64,000 bases of DNA from Atrichornis clamosus (Eukaryota > Chordata > Aves > Passeriformes > Menuridae), in assembly GCA_013400975.1 (NCBI GenBank), contig WBMZ01015250.1, forward strand, positions 1-64,000. The letters are read 5' to 3'. The position numbers were made by a program, and so were the translations under genes. Of the stretch, positions 1 through 13,010 are shown one piece after another. The notes under the pieces are model-generated. The model was given only the letters and a program-made list of their open reading frames with translations, made no database searches and was not told where the DNA came from. The stretch's first letter is position 1, and each line of letters opens with the position of its first letter.

Positions 1-2118
1 CTGCAGCCCCCCAGCTACCAAAACCACGACACTCATAAAACCAAAGAAGTGCAATGCTTTCTTTAAAATTATTTCCGTAATTTTCCATTTGCTCTAGTGA
101 AATAATATTGTGCTCTTCATCAGCTGCTTTCATCCAAAAGGATGTTTAGGGCTCCTTACAAGTATGTATGACTTAACACTTCTCCCTAAATGTACAGGAC
201 TCACTACAGATCAAAGTTTTGCTGCAGGGAGCATCAAATCTAAATAGGGCTTTAAGTTAGAATAAACAAGGAACTTATTTGTCCTGGATTTTGCATTACT
301 ACTGGTGCCTAGCTAGTCACTGTTAGAGACTTTCAAGAGCTGCTGCCCAATTTAAAAGGAGCTGGAGCAAGATGGAGCTACAAAAAAATAAATCTGATTA
401 CCTTATAAAGAACAGCTTTCTAAAGGTAAAGGTGAGGCCGAATCTTCCAGATTTCTCCTTACTTGAGACAAATAATATCTTTCTATTGCAGATATTCTCC
501 ATCATTTTTCACCCAGAGGCAATGAGTCAAAATGAGTGTTTTGTCTGGGGCTTCATCCAAAAAGAGAATTAAAATTAAAATCCTTTCAATGCAAAGAAGA
601 TTTCTTTTTCAACTTACCTGATTTTAAAACCAGCTTAAACCTCTGTGTGTTTTCTTGTCTTTTGGAGTACAAGAACTTTAACCTAATCCTGCCTAAGTCA
701 TTTGACCTAGGCTAGATTAAAAATGGCAGGCTCTAAAAGACAAAAAAAAAAATACAAGCTCACAGTTATCAAGGGGTGCCCAGCTTATAATCAGCATCAG
801 TAAGCAAGGGCTTGTCCAAAAAGATATGTCATATCTGAGACATTAATTTAGAAACACAGGAGTCCTATTAAAACTTCATCTATCTCTACAGCTATGGACC
901 AGCATATCACTATCAACCATCAGAACTCCTTCCAGACAACCATGCACCCTTTCAATGCCCAGTTATTTTATCTTACTATTTAAGGGCATTCAGTGGTAGT
1001 TAGTGACTCAAATACTTCAGGAACCACCACTTTACTCTAAGCACTACAATAAATTTAACTGTGGCAGAGGTACAACTTTCTTCTCAAGACTGCAGTAGGG
1101 TCAGACATATACCGAAAGTAGCTAAAGTATGAATCAGTAATAAAAACAAGTTTATGTACCCATTTTTGTAAAATTCTTGCTGCTTTTTGAAATGAACAGG
1201 AATTCTGGGCATTTGGGGGGGCATTCTTATGGTCTTATTTGGTGTATTAAGGTTACTGTTTAAAAAAGCTATAAAGAAAAATAAAGAGAGTGATCGTCAA
1301 GAATTCCACATCAGTGCTGAATAGGTTTAACTTACATTTTATTTAAGTATAATGAGTTCTAATATAATATTAGAAATACCAAAAGAAACAACTGGCACAT
1401 ATGGTGACTTATCTTACACAACACAGTTCACCTCAAGATAATTCAAGCGTAGAAAAAAATTCTATAGTATGCCCATTATACAATATATATGCATGTTTAT
1501 ATATGCACATATTTTCCCAGTCACTGGGACACAATTTTGCAAAAACATTCATTTATATTTTTTCTCCAAATATTAAATCTTTTTGCCACAGAAAAAAAAA
1601 AATAGAGGGGATACTTCTCCTTGTTAACTTCTTTGGAGGACAAGCAAATTCTGCCAACGCCAGGGCTGCTGGTCTGACTTCATTTGTGATTACTAAGTTA
1701 AACATGTCTCAATAAAAAAAAATTACTTAGGCTGTCTCTGCATGTGCTTTCAGCTGTGAGAAACAATACTGTATTTAAATCACCTAGACCATAGGGCACT
1801 CTCTGAAGACACAGAACTCTCTAGGGCTAGATAAAAATGCTGGTGTGGAATCTAAAGTGTATTACACAGCAGAGGTGCCACATGGTTCTTCAGACTTTCA
1901 GAGATATGCAAATTAATCTGTAATCTTCAAACTGTGTTATGTTAATTAAATTTCCAATCTCATTACTGAAGATTTACTTGAAATAGCTATTTATTTAGTG
2001 ATTTTGAAAGGGTTGGTGAACTAAAGAGTTGCATTTCAAGTACTGCTGCTGCCAGTGTATTGTTTTCACAACTTTACGGAAAAAACTCTGAAATAACTTT
2101 CTGTGTTTCTGCCCTCAG
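1..2118 (+). other. GUCA1C intron (upstream of penultimate exon)
   Basis: AT-rich intronic sequence. I searched it by eye for the exon encoding the second and third EF-hands and saw none. It holds short A runs and no recognisable repeat. Confidence 0.6.
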
Positions 2119-2206
2119 GCTATCCAGGCTATTAATGGCTACACCAACATGACTGCTGAAGAGTTCACAAACATGATATTTCAGAAGATAGATGTGAACA
2201 ATGATG
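2119..2206 (+). CDS. GUCA1C: GUCA1C penultimate coding exon
   Basis: 88-nt exon: 29 codons plus 1 nt, entering in phase 0 and leaving in phase 1. It encodes the helix leading into the last EF-hand (TAEEFTNMIFQKID) and the first half of its calcium loop. Both splice sites are canonical. Confidence 0.92.
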
Positions 2207-5205
2207 GTAAGAATCTAGGTTTTGTTGGCATTGGGAGGGACTTTCCTCTGCAGGAGGGGAGTTGAGGAACTGACTGTTTTAGATTAACTGAAGGCCTGAA
2301 TCTATTCTTCTTTACCCATTTTACTTCAGCCTTACAGTGAAGTGTAAATCAACTGACACAGGAATTACAGGCAGTAGGGGCTAAAACACAGAGGTCCTGC
2401 ACTGTTCGTTCAAAATGCCAGTTCCCTGGTTGCACAGCAAAATGAAACTGTGATCGAGGGGGTTTTTTAATATATTTCTATTGGCTTAATCTATCTGAAG
2501 TTGCTAAAAAAACCAAAGATGCATGGTTGCACGTGCTGTAGCATATTCTAAAGATTGGACAGCATACTGCAAGTTCCTCGAAAGCTGACTGTTAACACAT
2601 GCTAAGACACATGCTGCTGTTTTTTCCTCAAGGTAGGCTAGATTAAGCCAATTGGACTTGCATTTGGAACCTAAAACTTCAGTTCACTTCTTCAAAGTTG
2701 TTCCTAATAGAAAACTGACAAGTGAATGTCTCCTTTCATACTTCTAATAATGAATATTCTCCTTCCACTGGCAACTATGTTTTGCATCAATTGCTGCAAT
2801 AATTGATAAATTAGGAATATTAGGAAAGCAATACAGAGCAAAGTCAGGTCACAGACAGGAAGCAGAAGATCTTTTTCTCCCACCTCCTTGTCGCCCTCCT
2901 TGGGTGAAAGCAAATTATGAAAGGAGTCCAAATAACACAGTCCTAATGCAGCATCTAACCAAAATTCTATGATTATTCATTGTTTGACGTTTACTGCAAG
3001 TAATAATTGTATCTAAGGTAGACCATAAGCTGAAAAAATAACTTTTGTGTCATACATATTAGCAAGGAAAAGCCACATGAATTATTCAGGATTGTCTTCA
3101 CAGTAGTTTCGTTCCGAATTGTTTTCCATAGTTTGTCAGTTTTTAAATTGCTGCATAGCAACACTTTGACTAGGTGACTAGCTCCACCTGAGGAAACAGC
3201 CAAGTTTTACCAAGTTTAGCTTCAACTGTGCTACCTCCCTGTAGCTCCTAATTAAAGTGCAAATAGACAAATAAGGTGCAAAGTTCTTCCTTACATTAAA
3301 ATACAATAAATAATCCCATAGTTGTAAAGAACAATTCTCAAAACAAATCTCTTGTTGGTTTTGCAATTTCTTTTCATTATCTCAAGGAAATCTGAGGCCT
3401 GTCACAGCAGCAGGGCTTGCCAGTGTAACCACATCTGGCAACTGCAGTGTGGTTTATATGCTTGCACATGGCTACTGGTACTTCAAAACCTACAGCCTGG
3501 GATCAAGAGGAGGGAATCCAAGACCAGTTGACCTAATAAGCAGGAATACGGTACAGCATGCCTACCTGATGAGTCCAGGAATGCCATCCACCCAAAGACC
3601 CCAGTCAAAAGCAGTACAGAGGGAAGGAGAGGGGAACTAAGAAGAGTGCCTGGGAGAGGAGGAGAGTTCAGAGGAAGTGAGTGGATGAGTGGCAAAGCAG
3701 GACGATGCATACAAGTGAAGAGACGGCTTGTTCTGTCTCTGCTTGCAGAATGATTATATAAGGGCACTGCTATTGAAATGAGAAGCACAAACTTCCTCAG
3801 GGCACTGCATGCCAGCTCCTGGAGAGGGTCTTAATATTTTCACTGAAGCCTAAGAGCCAGGACATCTGTCAAATGATGATTTTCCTTCTTATATGAGCCT
3901 GTCACCAGTGTAGCAAGGACATATGTGGCTAAATAGAAAGCAACCTTCACTGACCATGGGTAGAAAATGGTTTCCATATTTTTCAAATGCTGATCATTTT
4001 CCTTTTTCACATCAGGTGAAGTTTCCAAGGATGCCATGGACAAAACCAAGGCACAAAAAACCCTCTACAGGGAGTACTTAAACCTGAAAACAGCCAAAAG
4101 TTAGCTAGCTAAGCATTCACCAGATGTGCACATGACTTGGATTGCTGCTCCTCTGCACCCTGGGGCCCTAACTCATCGAGCTATTTTCCTCTTTGCCTAG
4201 CCTCTTGTCATTTCTTATTTTACTGAGAAATTACTCACTGTTGTGAATTTAACATTGTTGTGAATTTAACATTCTCAGAGGAAAGAATCAGACTCTTATT
4301 AAACCGACCTTTATTTCCACTCTTGAAGTAAAACAGTATCACTGGAATAACCCCTAACCAGAGAACTCTGTACCTTTCTGTGTACTATGCAAATAGGCAC
4401 ATGCCTAGGACTGATCTTTGCTGACAGGCAAAAGAGCAGGAAAAGAGGAAGAACACTAAACAACATCCCTGCTCTTCAATAAAAGATTTTATAGTTGTCT
4501 TGCACCTTCCAAGTTATTGGCAGATTTTAACATGAGCCCAAAAAACCATACTCTAAATTACCATTTCAGTTCCTTGGAATAATTTATCTATCAAACCACT
4601 TAGCTGTTTTGCTTTGGTTTTTTTTGCTACATCTGATCATGGCTCTAAATAATCCTAGTAGTCAACACAGGGACTATGCCTAGTAATCCTTAGCAAATCA
4701 CACCCTAATCTCTGCTAAAACGATCTCTAAGATAAATTCAGTTTAGCTCACTGAGAATTGGCCCGTACATCTAATTTCAGCCCTGATATAGGCTTTATTA
4801 GCACCCTTTTACACACATTTATGAGCACTTACAATTGTCTCATACTTCAGTGAAAGCTGTGTTTGACCTGTTTTCACAGAAAAAAAAGTGAGTCTGAGTT
4901 CTAGGATCTGATTGATGCAAAGTGGGAAAAATAGTAAATACTTACCTGCATTTCCCTATCAGCAGAGAACAGAAACCTTCCTAAGGGAATCAATCTGCCA
5001 TGAATGGCCTTGTGTTGGATAGAGAGTGCCTGCTGGGTGTCTCAGTTTCTAATGAGTATCTGCCTTTCTTTTAGGGGAACTGACTTTAGAGGAGTTTACC
5101 ACTGGTGTGGAAAAAGACGAGGACCTAATGGAATTGATTACAAAAAGTTTTGACCTTTCCAACGTACTCAAAGTCATACAGAATGGCAGGAGGAACAGCG
5201 TCTGA
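2119..5205 (+). CDS. GUCA1C: GUCA1C (GCAP3), 3' part: last two coding exons
   Basis: This is the C-terminal part of a guanylate cyclase-activating protein, a neuronal-calcium-sensor family EF-hand protein that regulates photoreceptor membrane guanylate cyclase in response to calcium. Two exons are visible: 2119-2206 (acceptor CCCTCAG, donor GTAAGA) and 5075-5205 (acceptor TTTTAG, stop TGA at 5203-5205). The join splits a glycine codon (1 nt plus 2 nt). Together they form a canonical 12-residue EF loop, DVNNDGELTLEE, with acidic ligands at positions 1, 5 and 12. The residues before and after it (AIQAING, then SFDLSNVLKVIQNG) match GUCA1C better than GUCA1A or GUCA1B from memory of the family. 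The protein ends soon after, at RRNSV, so its tail is shorter than human GCAP3. The exons for the N-terminus and first EF-hands were not found in 1-2118 and must lie upstream of the window. The homology call rests on recall, not a search. Confidence 0.92.
2207..5074 (+). other. GUCA1C last intron
   Basis: 2.9-kb GT-AG intron. It holds a 17-bp perfect tandem duplication at about 4241-4273 (unit TTGTGAATTTAACATTG, second copy ending in C). The short open frames in it show no protein similarity I recognise. Confidence 0.7.
5075..5205 (+). CDS. GUCA1C: GUCA1C terminal coding exon
   Basis: 131 nt, starting with the two bases that finish the split glycine codon and ending in TGA. It encodes the second half of the last EF loop, its exiting helix and the conserved SFDLSNVLKVI segment. 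The tail after this segment is only about nine residues (QNGRRNSV and stop). Confidence 0.92.
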
Positions 5206-5465
5206 CGGATCTGGTGATGGATGTGGTCTCTGTGTCATCATTTCAAGGAGGATAATATCTGACATATTCAGAGAGCTTGATATTGTCAAAGCCTGCCCAG
5301 GCAATACCAAGCAACCTGCTCCAGGAGTAACAATATTCACTCTTCATATATCTCCTTTCCTCTTTATTCTTTCCCTTGCTAATGACTGTGGCAGCCACAG
5401 AAGAAAAACCTTTGCCTGCATTTAATAGAAAAGGTATCTGATGCAATAAAAGTAACTTATTTGGT
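5206..5465 (+). other. GUCA1C: GUCA1C 3'UTR with poly(A) signal
   Basis: The sequence after the TGA runs to an AATAAA at 5444-5449, so cleavage is expected at about 5460-5470. That is just upstream of the solo LTR starting at 5477. The exact end is inferred. Confidence 0.6.
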
Positions 5466-5476
5466 CTCTATGAACA

Positions 5477-6040
5477 TGTTGTGGTCAAACCCTGGACAGC
5501 TGCTTGCTCACTCCACTCCAGTGGGATGGAGAAGAGAATCGGAAGAGTGAAAGTGAGAAAACTCACGGGTTGAGGTAAAGACAGTTTAATAGGGAAAGAA
5601 AAAGGCACACCTGCAAGCAAGGCAAAACAAGGAATTCATTCACCACTTCCCACAGACAGCCAGGTGTTCAGTCACCTCCAGGAAAGCAAAATGGTGACTT
5701 GGGAAAGCAAATGCCATCACTTTGAACATGCCCTCCCTTCCTTCTTCTACCCCAGCTTTAACTGCAAAGCATGACTCCATATAATGTGGGAGATCCCTGT
5801 GGTCACCTGGGGTCATCTGTCCTGGCTCTGTTCCCTCACAGCTCCCTGTGCGCCCCCAGCCCACTCGGTGTGGTGGGGTGGGGTGAGAGGCCGAAAAGGA
5901 CTTGACACTGTGCAAGCACTTCTTAGCAGTAATGAAAAGACCTTCGTGTTATCAACGCTGTTTTGGTCACAAATCCAAAACACAGCCTCATACCATCTAC
6001 TACGAAGAAAATTACCTCTATCCAAGCTGAAACCAGCACA
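5477..6040. mobile_element. Solo LTR, avian ERVL-like (564 bp)
   Basis: Begins TGTTGTGG and ends CCAGCACA, the TG...CA ends of a retroviral-type LTR. The second half (GTGTTATCAACGCTG, then CACAAATCCAAAACACAGCC, then a CTACGAAGAAAATTA segment before the end) resembles an LTR group common in bird genomes and is homologous to the element at 18698-19221. No internal gag/pol sequence flanks it, so it is a solo LTR left by recombination. I could not find a target-site duplication: the 5-bp flanks differ, so it is probably old. Confidence 0.7.
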
Positions 6041-9000
6041 TTCTCTTCTGCTCAGACTAATCAAGAAAATAATGAAAATAACAGAAACTGCAACTTTTCT
6101 AGAAGACAGAGCTAATAATTTTTCTTTTAATAATGTGTTCTTTAACCTACTATCCAAAGTGTGGGCACAGATTTTTAGGTAGGACTGGATTCTATCCAGA
6201 TCAATTAAGAACAAAGCCTGCTTTGTATTAGCCTAACATTTGCTCTAATCAGTACTCAAAATTGGATTAAGTTCTCTGGGAAACACCTTGGTTAGCTTAA
6301 TATTCCCAAGATGCATATCCTGCTTAACAAGCTCTTTACTACTCTTGATTTTACTACGTTTGTAAATTAAAATAATGTGATATTTTGATGTTTATTCGAG
6401 GGTTCAGCTGCCGTTCTTTCAAATTAATGTTTTATAAAAGTGCTGAAAATAAATTTTGTTATTTTTGTAGAGCAAAATTAGAAGTTCAAAGAATAGCAAA
6501 AACCGAATCATTCTGTAAGCACTTGCAAAGATTTGTGTCCTTTGGCTTGTATGTCCTCCCTTGCAAAACTATGTTTTTACTGGGCTTTTTACCATGGCTG
6601 CATGAGACAAAAGGTAAGAGGTGTAAGTAACTCGTACTTCTGCAAAACAGACAGCCTTTCCCTGGCTGATTTAGGTATCTTTCCCCTGCCCAGATACCTG
6701 GGTGAAACCTTTCAGCAATTGAGTCTCTTTGAAACTTCTACCTCCTCTCAAACTGGGTTGCAATTGTCTCTGAAGATGGTAGCTGACATTTGCAGACGGT
6801 ATGACCACATATTCCTCATTTTTTTATGAAACCAGGCTCAAAACAACACAACCTTACTTTAAAGATAACAAGATTAACTCTATGAGCTGAAATGGAATGG
6901 CATGAAATGTCTGCAAAGGGAAAATTATAATTTTTCTGGTTCTATCAGGATTGATTTTCTCTCAAGTCTGTAACAAGTTTTATCAAATTACTGGATTTTA
7001 TAATAAGACTGAGTTCTCCTTGGTAGATAGTGCCCTGCAGGCATCACACTAATTATTGTTAGAAGCATCAGATTTATGCAAAATAATTTGTGCAAGAATT
7101 GGTGCAGGTTGAGCAAAACAGTTATTAAGACTTCAATATGAAAATATTTTTCTTCCAAATTCACTTCAAATCCATGTCCATTTGCACATGAAATGTACTT
7201 CATCATCTTCAATTATTATCCCAGGTTCTGGTTGAATTTAGTAAGAGTATGCAGCATTCATCACTTGACCTTATAAACAGTCCTGACATTATAGTTCTGA
7301 CATTTTAATGTTTTATATCTTTTAAAAAAGAAAAAAAAAAAAAAAAGAAAAAAGAAAAAAAGAAAAAAAAAGAAAGAATGATGTATGAGATTGCAGGTGG
7401 TTTGAATTTTAAGTTCTTGTATTTATTCATCATTGACACATTCATATGTCACTGTCTGTATCAGTTTTCTCACATCCAGACTTCAGAGAGTCACTTTCTT
7501 AATCTAATGTTTTTGTATTTAAAGCCTATGAGGGTGGTGTCCATCAGAATTGGTTTTACAGTACTTAAAATAAAATTGTCCAATCTAAGCAGCTTGGGCA
7601 TATGGAAACAGCTGTGTTTGGAATTTTTGGTTTTAAACTAATTAAGTGATGGACTTGGAAAAATGACTACTCTCTATGTACACTGACTTTTTTTTTTAAG
7701 GGTATTTCTAAAAGAGTATTTCCATTTAAATTTGCCTAATTTTTCTGTGTAACTGATGCTATGAAGTCAATTGCCAATTCAGGGAGAGTGTTGTGATGCA
7801 TTAAAAAACAATGTATGTAAGGAAATTCTTGGCCGTATTTTGTTAGACAAAATTTGAAAGGTGTAGATGAAAAGCTAATTACCTATACTAATCTAAAATC
7901 ATTTAGCAGAAATCTGTGTAATTAAGAAGCAAGTATCTGTGTAGTTTAATGTAAACACTGTGGCACATAATTACAAAAATTATTTACATACAATAAGTCC
8001 ACATGTTTGCAACTATGCGTAAGATTATATCTAATTTTTTTTTATAAGTTGATTAACACACATTTCCTTTTATTACTTAAACACAATTTGATAAACAGCT
8101 GCTTGAGATAAATGCACTACGGCCACAACTTCTACTGGTCTCATTAATCTAAACTTGATGTCCTGCTCATCAAGTGTATCAGTGAAATCAGGTGGCACGT
8201 GGAAAACCTATCAAGTGTGACCCCTCCTCCCAAAATCTTGCTCTGAAACAATGTGAAGCTGCAACTCATGGTTCTGCAGGTGCTTTGTAGTCATGAAGGT
8301 ATATTGTAAGTTGACCTGGCTATTGGAATGCCTATTGCTAGTTTAATAGGCAGGAGAAAAGGAAAAAGAAGGTGTTAGTTCATGTCACGTACACACCTTA
8401 GCAAACACTTCAGTGGTTTGGGGCGGTGCTGAGCTGCTGATCCTGAGGGCTGCTAGAGCCCACAGGATGCTTTTGCTAAGAAGCCTTCCATGGGAGAGAA
8501 AAGACATTATAGCACATGCTCTCAAGAAGTGTCTTTCTCAACAAGATTGATGCAGACGCCAGCTGTGAGTGTCTGGAGAAGCTGGGCTGCCTGCATCATC
8601 ATCACAGAGGATAGGCGTTAATTAAGATAGATGTGCACTGAGAATAGGTAATCATTTTGTCACCATATTCGCCTTAGAAAGAATCACAGGTTCCAAAGTC
8701 TTGCTGTGTCTCTGGGTGAGCTTTGCCAATTCACGACCTAATTGATACTTTCTCTTCTAATATAAGCTCTTTTGATGGTAAGAAATCCTTATGACTTTAT
8801 GTTTTGTTGCAGCCAGCCAGAGGTAATTAGCCAGACAGCCCCTTTTTCAATTCCTAATTGTCATAAAACTGTCCCCTTTTCTAGTAGCTCAATATGGTAA
8901 GAAAATAAATAGGTACCTTTTTTTTCTGAGAATATGGAATATGGGAATTCAAAGCCACAAGCAAACTGCCTTTTCTTGTAGATATGAAATTAGCATTAAC

Positions 9001-9334
9001 AGGCAGGATTAAACCTCATGCTATATTTATGCATCCATGACAAAGTGGGATGATAGCTTTCTGTGATGTGGAAGTTATCTCATAGTTGCGTTTCATTTTT
9101 GCTCTTATGTAAGATTAGCTGTATCATAACAGCTAAAAACTCAGCTAAATACTCAAAGCAGGAGTTCCCTGCGTGCAAGGGCATATGTCCATTTACTTGA
9201 TAAAATTTTTCACATGGAGAGATTTCTAGAAGTTTTGCATGGTTATAGAACTTGCTGAACATATTAGGGAGGAATTTTTTAAATCCATTTTGAAAACTTC
9301 TGCTGAAAATGGTAGCATATTCAGATGGCTAGGC
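6041..9334. other. Intergenic, no gene seen
   Basis: AT-rich intergenic DNA containing an A-rich low-complexity tract (7323-7377). A stretch around 8560-8900 is rich in TAATTA/TAATTG homeodomain-like motifs and could be a conserved non-coding element, which cannot be judged without alignment. Confidence 0.5.
7323..7377. repeat. A-rich low-complexity tract (A)n/(AAAAG)n
   Basis: About 55 nt made almost only of A with scattered single G. It may be the decayed poly(A) end of a retroposed sequence, but no parent is recognisable. Confidence 0.85.
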
Positions 9335-10085
9335 AATCACCAATGGTATGAAGTTTAACAGGGGCAAGTGCTGGATTCTGCACCTGGGATGGGGCAACTC
9401 TGGATGCATGTACAGACTGGGGAATGAAAGGCTGGAAAGCAGCACCATGGAGAGGACCTGAGGGTCCTGGCAAGTTGAACAGTGCCCTGGCAGTCAGGAG
9501 GGCCAAGCGTGTCCTGGGGGGCATCAGGCCCAGCATCGCCAGTCGGACAAGGGAGGGGATTGTCCTGCTCTGCTCTGCACTGGGGCGGCCTCAGCTCCAG
9601 TGCTGGGGGCAGTTTTGGGTGCCACAATATAAAAAAGTTATTAAGCTGTTAGGGAATATCCAAAGAAGGGTAACAAAGATGGTGGGCTTTGAGGAGAAGC
9701 TGTGTGAGGACTGGCTGAGGTCACTTGGTCAGTTCAGCCTGGAGAAGAGAAGACTGAGGGGAGACCTCACTGCAGTTACGACTTTCTTGTGAGGGCAAAA
9801 GGAGGGGCAGGAACTAACCTCTTTTCTCTAGTGGCCAGTGACAGAACCTGAGGGAATGGCCTGAAGTTGTGTCAAGGGAGCTTTAGGTTGGATATTGGGA
9901 AAAGGTTCTTCACCTAGAGGGTGGTTCAGCACTGGAACAGGCTCCCCAAAGCATTGGTCACAGCACCAGAGTTCAAGAAGCATTTGGACAATGCTCTCAG
10001 GCACATGGTGTGACTCTTGGGGTTGTCCTGTGCAGGGCCAGGAGTTGGACTTCAACTATATGGATCATCGTTGGACTACATGGAT
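9335..10085 (+). mobile_element. CR1 LINE, 5'-truncated, sense
   Basis: On the plus strand this reads as the C-terminal end of CR1 ORF2 followed by the CR1 3' region. An open frame at 9424-9792 carries the conserved tail motifs (GIRPSIASRTREGIVLL, then QFWVPQYKKVIKLL, IQRRVTKM, and FSLEKRRLRGDL). Downstream are the non-coding signatures GGATATTGGGAAAAGGTTCT, CACTGGAACAGGCTCCCC and GCCAGGAGTTGGACT. The endonuclease and polymerase parts are missing, as is usual for CR1 copies. The extreme 3' repeat is degraded near 10080. Confidence 0.9.
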
Positions 10086-10238
10086 CGACTTGCAAAGTGA
10101 CATCGTCTGCTTAGGCCTGCACTGAATTTTGCATTAGAGCAGCCATGTGAGAGAAGAGTCAGCCATCAAACTTACACAGTTATTCTAAAAGCGTTGTGTA
10201 TCACTACTTAATTTTTCTTTCCATCTCCTCTGCAGTAG

Positions 10239-10390
10239 AATCATAGAAGGGTTTGGGTTGAAAGGCACGTTAAAGATCACCTAGTTCCAAACCCCTGCCA
10301 TGGGCAGAGAACCTTCCACTTGACCAGTTTACTCAGAGCCTCATCTAGCCTGGTCTTGAACACCTCCAGGAATGGGGAGTCCACGACATG
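10239..10390 (-). mobile_element. CR1 LINE 3' tail fragment, antisense
   Basis: Starts with TAGAATCATAGAAGGGTTTG and continues through GATCACC, CCTGCCATGGGCAGAG and CTTGAACACCTCCAGGAATG. This is the reverse complement of the avian CR1 3' end, about 150 bp, heavily truncated. Confidence 0.9.
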
Positions 10391-13010
10391 TAAGAAAATT
10401 TAAGACAGCTTGCTAGGCAATTTTTACTGTGCTTAAAAACACTGTAATGAAACACTAACTTTTGAGTTGCTAAACTGTCAAGTACTACTGGCTCCAGTTT
10501 GAAAGTAAGGCCTGAATTTTTTGTCTCATTTCAACCTGCACTGTTTACAAAAACCATAGATTAACTCACATTCTGTGCAGAATACTGGAGAGGCTTGGAG
10601 GGAGTACTGGATGGAGTCACAGAACACCCAAAAAGACCATAGGAAAGAAAAAGCAGGGGAAGAAACCTTAAAAGGGAGAGGAGGTAGAGAAGATCAGGCC
10701 TCATGAAATGAATATCATATGATAATCTCTGTCCCTAAAGGACATGTTCTAAAGTCTAAGTGTCTAAGTATGAGAAAGAGGAAAAGGAGAAGAGACTGAA
10801 GGTATGGAGAGGCATGTTGTGACTGTTCTGCACCTCAGACAATACTTGACAAGAAGTGAGCAACAAAGCCAGAAAGTATGTATCACTTAATCTGATGTTC
10901 TGTCTGAGATTTGGCTTGCTTTGCTGCCCTAATGAAATTGAAACCTTTCCAACAATGCACTGTTGAAGGCAGAGTCCAAAAGGGGTCAGACACATTAGCC
11001 TGCGTACACTGCACAAAGGTACAAACCAAAATTTTCTTCTGAAAATGTCTAGCATTCAGAAAAAATAAGATTAGCAGTGTTACAAATAAATAATCTGAAA
11101 TAGTGACGATCTGCCCAGCAGTTTCTTCTGCCTGAGGAGAGCGCTACTGGTATTGCATCTGATTTCTCAAATACCAAGGAAACTAACTACTCAATTTCTT
11201 CTGTTTATCCACTAAGAATGTTCAACAGCTCAGAAAAACAAGGGTACCTTTCATTGTTCCTCTCTAGATTATTTTCATTAGCTGTGCAAGGTAGTAAGGT
11301 AGCAACAGGTGTGTTGGCATGCAGAATTTTCCATGCTGTGGAAAACTTTATTTACGAAATAGTAAATTCTCCCTCACAAGTCACTAATGCCATCTGAATG
11401 GCAATTCGCAACTGAGTCTGAGGAACTGACATAAAGAGAAAATGGTGAGTATTTTAGTCTCCTATCCCATGCGTCACCTAGTCTTCTGGCTTTTTGCATA
11501 TACATAGCAATTACAGATCTTGTAAATTTCACCTTTCCTGGAAAACTCAAAGGACACTCAGAATGATAAATGAATATGGGCTTATAGTCCATTTGTGCTC
11601 CCGTATAAGTCAATGATCCCATTGATTGCAAACCAGAACAGAATTTCTTCACTAACATCTAAACAATATATCAAATTCTTGATTTATTTACTCTTATTAA
11701 CATTTTATGTAGCACAGTATTTCTGTGGACTACTGCTGAAGGGTGTAAGGAAGGAATGAAATGAGTATTTTGAAAACACTTTTTAAAAACAGGTGATATA
11801 TTAGAATCATGACTATTTCCCTTTTAAAAACCAATGAAATATTCATGGAAGGGGTTGACACAGTTTTGAGTGTATCAAAAGAAACTAAACTCCCATCAGG
11901 CTTCAGGCATAGCTTTTCATTCTTACCATCCATTCACATGCTCCTTCCATCCCTGTCCCCAAAGCAATAAAAATTATGTGGGTTTTTTTCTTTTTTTTTT
12001 TACACTTGCAGCGTACCTCCGGCACATAGCTTTAATGGTTCTGGACAATACTGGAAGAGTTTGCACTTTTCCTTCTCTTTTTATTTAAATTACAAATATT
12101 TGACAAACTGCTTCTATCATGGAGGATTTCAAATCCCCTCAGATTTAAAATACAGCTCACTTTTAAAAAGCTGCTAACCGAGGAAAAAGTTGAACATTTG
12201 CAATTAAACGTGTTTTTATTGTTCTTTCATTGCTCCTTTATTATACTAAGGGCGCTTATATCAAAAGAGGATCTTTATTCCCTTGATCCTCATTTCTTAA
12301 TTAGGTCAGTCTTCCCTTTCATATCCTATTTACCAGCTCAGCCTCTAATGGCAGTGTCAGTTAGCAATCAACTTCTACGAAAGTATATAGTAAGTTAGTC
12401 CTCTTCTAAGCCATGAAAAAAATATATAAAAATACACCAAAAATCCAAGCTTCTTAATGATCAGTCAATTATTTTAATTCTCTAAGATGGTGAGATTCCC
12501 AAGCACTCGAGTTCGGAGCTGCTTTTTCTTAGATCATCGGTGGAAAGAGGAAGTTCTTGTAGTGATAGGTCAGCATATGAGACCTGCCATCTTGAGAAGC
12601 TGATATTAAAAAATCAAGCCAAATAAATGTGTAATGTTGCTCCTCAAAAAGGGGAGCTCCCAGGGAGATGTGTTCTGTCTGCCAGGGTTAGTAAGTGCCT
12701 CTGGAGAACACAATTATAAATCTTAATTTGCTATTTTCTGGTAGTTTTATTGTTGTAGAAAGCATATTTGTGCCCACTCAGATACAGGATATGTTCTTCC
12801 ATCAACTGCACAGCCTCCTCTCTAGAAAAGTGCCAAATGCTGCCACATCTTTGAAAGGAAGACAAAGGTGCACAATAGGCAAGAAGCAACTGCCAGGACT
12901 AAAGGGAAGTGCAGATCAGTGATCTTAAGACAGCCCAAAGTCAGGATGGATGTGCAAGAAATTACTGCCCTGCAGGTATAAAAGTTAGGGGGAAACAGTT
13001 CAACAAATCG
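10391..13010. other. Intergenic, no gene seen
   Basis: AT-rich sequence with only short chance frames. I see no splice-bounded coding segment or recognisable repeat. Confidence 0.5.

Noticed and set aside
9424..9792. 122-codon frame considered as a host gene
   Set aside because: It is the C-terminal end of CR1 ORF2 and is annotated within the CR1 element.
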